DNA from: Candidatus Gastranaerophilales bacterium
GTDB lineage: Bacteria; Cyanobacteriota; Vampirovibrionia; Gastranaerophilales; Gastranaerophilaceae
NCBI GenBank assembly: GCA_947589525.1
Contig: CANQAW010000021.1
Location: forward strand, 1-13,899
Direction of reading: 5' to 3'
DNA: 13,899 bases
Of this stretch, positions 13,330 through 13,899 are shown in pieces (position 1 is the stretch's first letter; every line of letters begins with the position of its first letter). The position numbers and the translations under genes are program-made. The notes beneath the pieces are model-generated. The model was not told the origin of the DNA, made no database searches, and saw nothing but the letters and a program-made list of their open reading frames with translations.

Positions 13330-13899
13330 AATATATGAAAAATTAATGAGAAAATGTTTTGCTTTAGCCAAAAAATCAAAAGGGCAAAATATGCCAAATC
13401 CTTTTGTCGGGGCAATTATCTACGACGAAGAAAAAAATGAAATTATTTCAGAGGGCTTTCATAAAAAATACGGATTTAATCACGCAGAAAGAGATGCGAT
13501 ATTAAATTCCAAAAATGACATCAAAAACAAAACCTTAATTGTTAATTTAGAGCCCTGTTCGCACTACGGAAAAACTCCGCCTTGCGCAGATTTGATAATT
13601 GAAAAAGGAATTAAAAAAGTCGTTATAGCGTTAAACGACCCAAATCCAAAGGTTCATCTTCAAGGTATTAAAAAGCTTCAAAATGCAGGTGTTGAAGTTA
13701 TAGAAGGCATTTTGGAAAAAGAAGCGAAAGAATTAAACAAAGTTTTTATAAAAAATATTTTATATAAAAAACCCTATGTAATGTTAAAAATAGCGTCCAC
13801 TTTGGATTGTAAAATCGCAAATGAAAAAGGGCAGTCAAAGTGGATTACGGGGGAATTATCAAGGGCTTATGTTCAAAAATTAAGAAGTCAATATTGCGC
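13322..13899 (+). CDS. ribD: Riboflavin biosynthesis protein RibD (deaminase/reductase), partial at right edge
   Basis: RibD is the bifunctional cytoplasmic enzyme that deaminates and then reduces the pyrimidine intermediate after GTP cyclohydrolase II in riboflavin synthesis. The 192 complete codons visible cover the deaminase domain, with the zinc motif NHAERDA (His and catalytic Glu) and LEPCSHYGKTPPC (two zinc cysteines). The start of the reductase domain follows: KKPYVMLKIASTLDCKIA and SKWITGE. In the usual SLDGKIA motif the glycine is here Cys. The rest of the reductase domain (typically up to about 360 residues in all) lies beyond the edge. The ATG at 13322 overlaps the end of the CpaF-like gene by eight bases and has no clear ribosome binding site, so translational coupling is likely; an ATG at 13346 is an alternative start. 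The overlap makes it the last visible member of the cinA-cpaE-cpaF-ribD run. Confidence 0.95.
   Translation, partial: MNKIYEKLMRKCFALAKKSKGQNMPNPFVGAIIYDEEKNEIISEGFHKKYGFNHAERDAILNSKNDIKNKTLIVNLEPCSHYGKTPPCADLIIEKGIKKVVIALNDPNPKVHLQGIKKLQNAGVEVIEGILEKEAKELNKVFIKNILYKKPYVMLKIASTLDCKIANEKGQSKWITGELSRAYVQKLRSQYC

Noticed and set aside
1..13899. CRISPR arrays, insertion sequences, integrase/att sites, tRNA or rRNA genes
   Set aside because: No regularly spaced repeats, terminal inverted repeats, transposase motifs or RNA-gene sequences were seen; intergenic spaces are all below about 160 bases.

Overview
The window is clearly AT-rich and densely coded, with short intergenic gaps and standard-code ORFs. 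Most genes with readable leaders use AGGAG/AAGG-type ribosome binding sites. Gene content fits an anaerobic, probably gut-associated bacterium: an Fe-S flavoprotein, an acyl-CoA dehydratase activase gene, a LUD-domain protein and an AGCS amino-acid symporter. Two large proteins have no family I recognise, and their N-termini remind me of the lineage-specific proteins of Candidatus Gastranaerophilales (Vampirovibrionia/Melainabacteria, the non-photosynthetic relatives of Cyanobacteria). That placement is inference from protein style; an AT-rich Firmicute is not excluded.

Layout. (1) 1-1009: a partial iron-sulfur flavoprotein gene on the minus strand, divergent from mscL, whose product carries a C-terminal zinc ribbon. 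(2) 1013-1041: a strong bidirectional terminator between mscL and a convergent gene for an Ala-rich, LEA-like membrane protein of unknown function. (3) 2348-3439: ychF, divergent from that gene and ending inside the stop codon of the convergent LUD-domain gene. (4) 3436-4867: a minus-strand pair, an exported calcineurin-like protein that has lost most metal ligands followed by the LUD protein. (5) 5019-6533: an AGCS sodium:alanine-type symporter, again ending inside the stop codon of the next convergent gene. (6) 6530-10424: a minus-strand group made of an activase gene broken by an apparent loss of about 17 nt, then tyrS starting one base after it, then a 545-residue protein of unknown function. 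(7) 10474-13899: a plus-strand run of a CinA C-terminal-type amidohydrolase, a CpaE/TadZ-like ATPase, a CpaF/TadA-like protein with eroded catalytic motifs, and ribD, which runs off the right edge.

How the genes relate. Housekeeping genes (tyrS, ychF, mscL, ribD, cinA-type) are interleaved with accessory ones. The most unusual part is 10989-13329: a pilus/secretion-type CpaE-CpaF couplet in which the CpaF-like member lacks the P-loop glycine, the Walker B glutamate and the His-box histidine, and which is followed by ribD instead of Tad platform genes. It reads as a regulatory or scaffolding pseudo-ATPase pair, not a complete secretion system. A second likely pseudoenzyme is the exported phosphoesterase-like protein at 4097-4867. 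Three genes (cinA-type, activase, phosphoesterase-like) lack a ribosome binding site and have a -10-like hexamer just upstream of the start codon, which suggests leaderless mRNAs.
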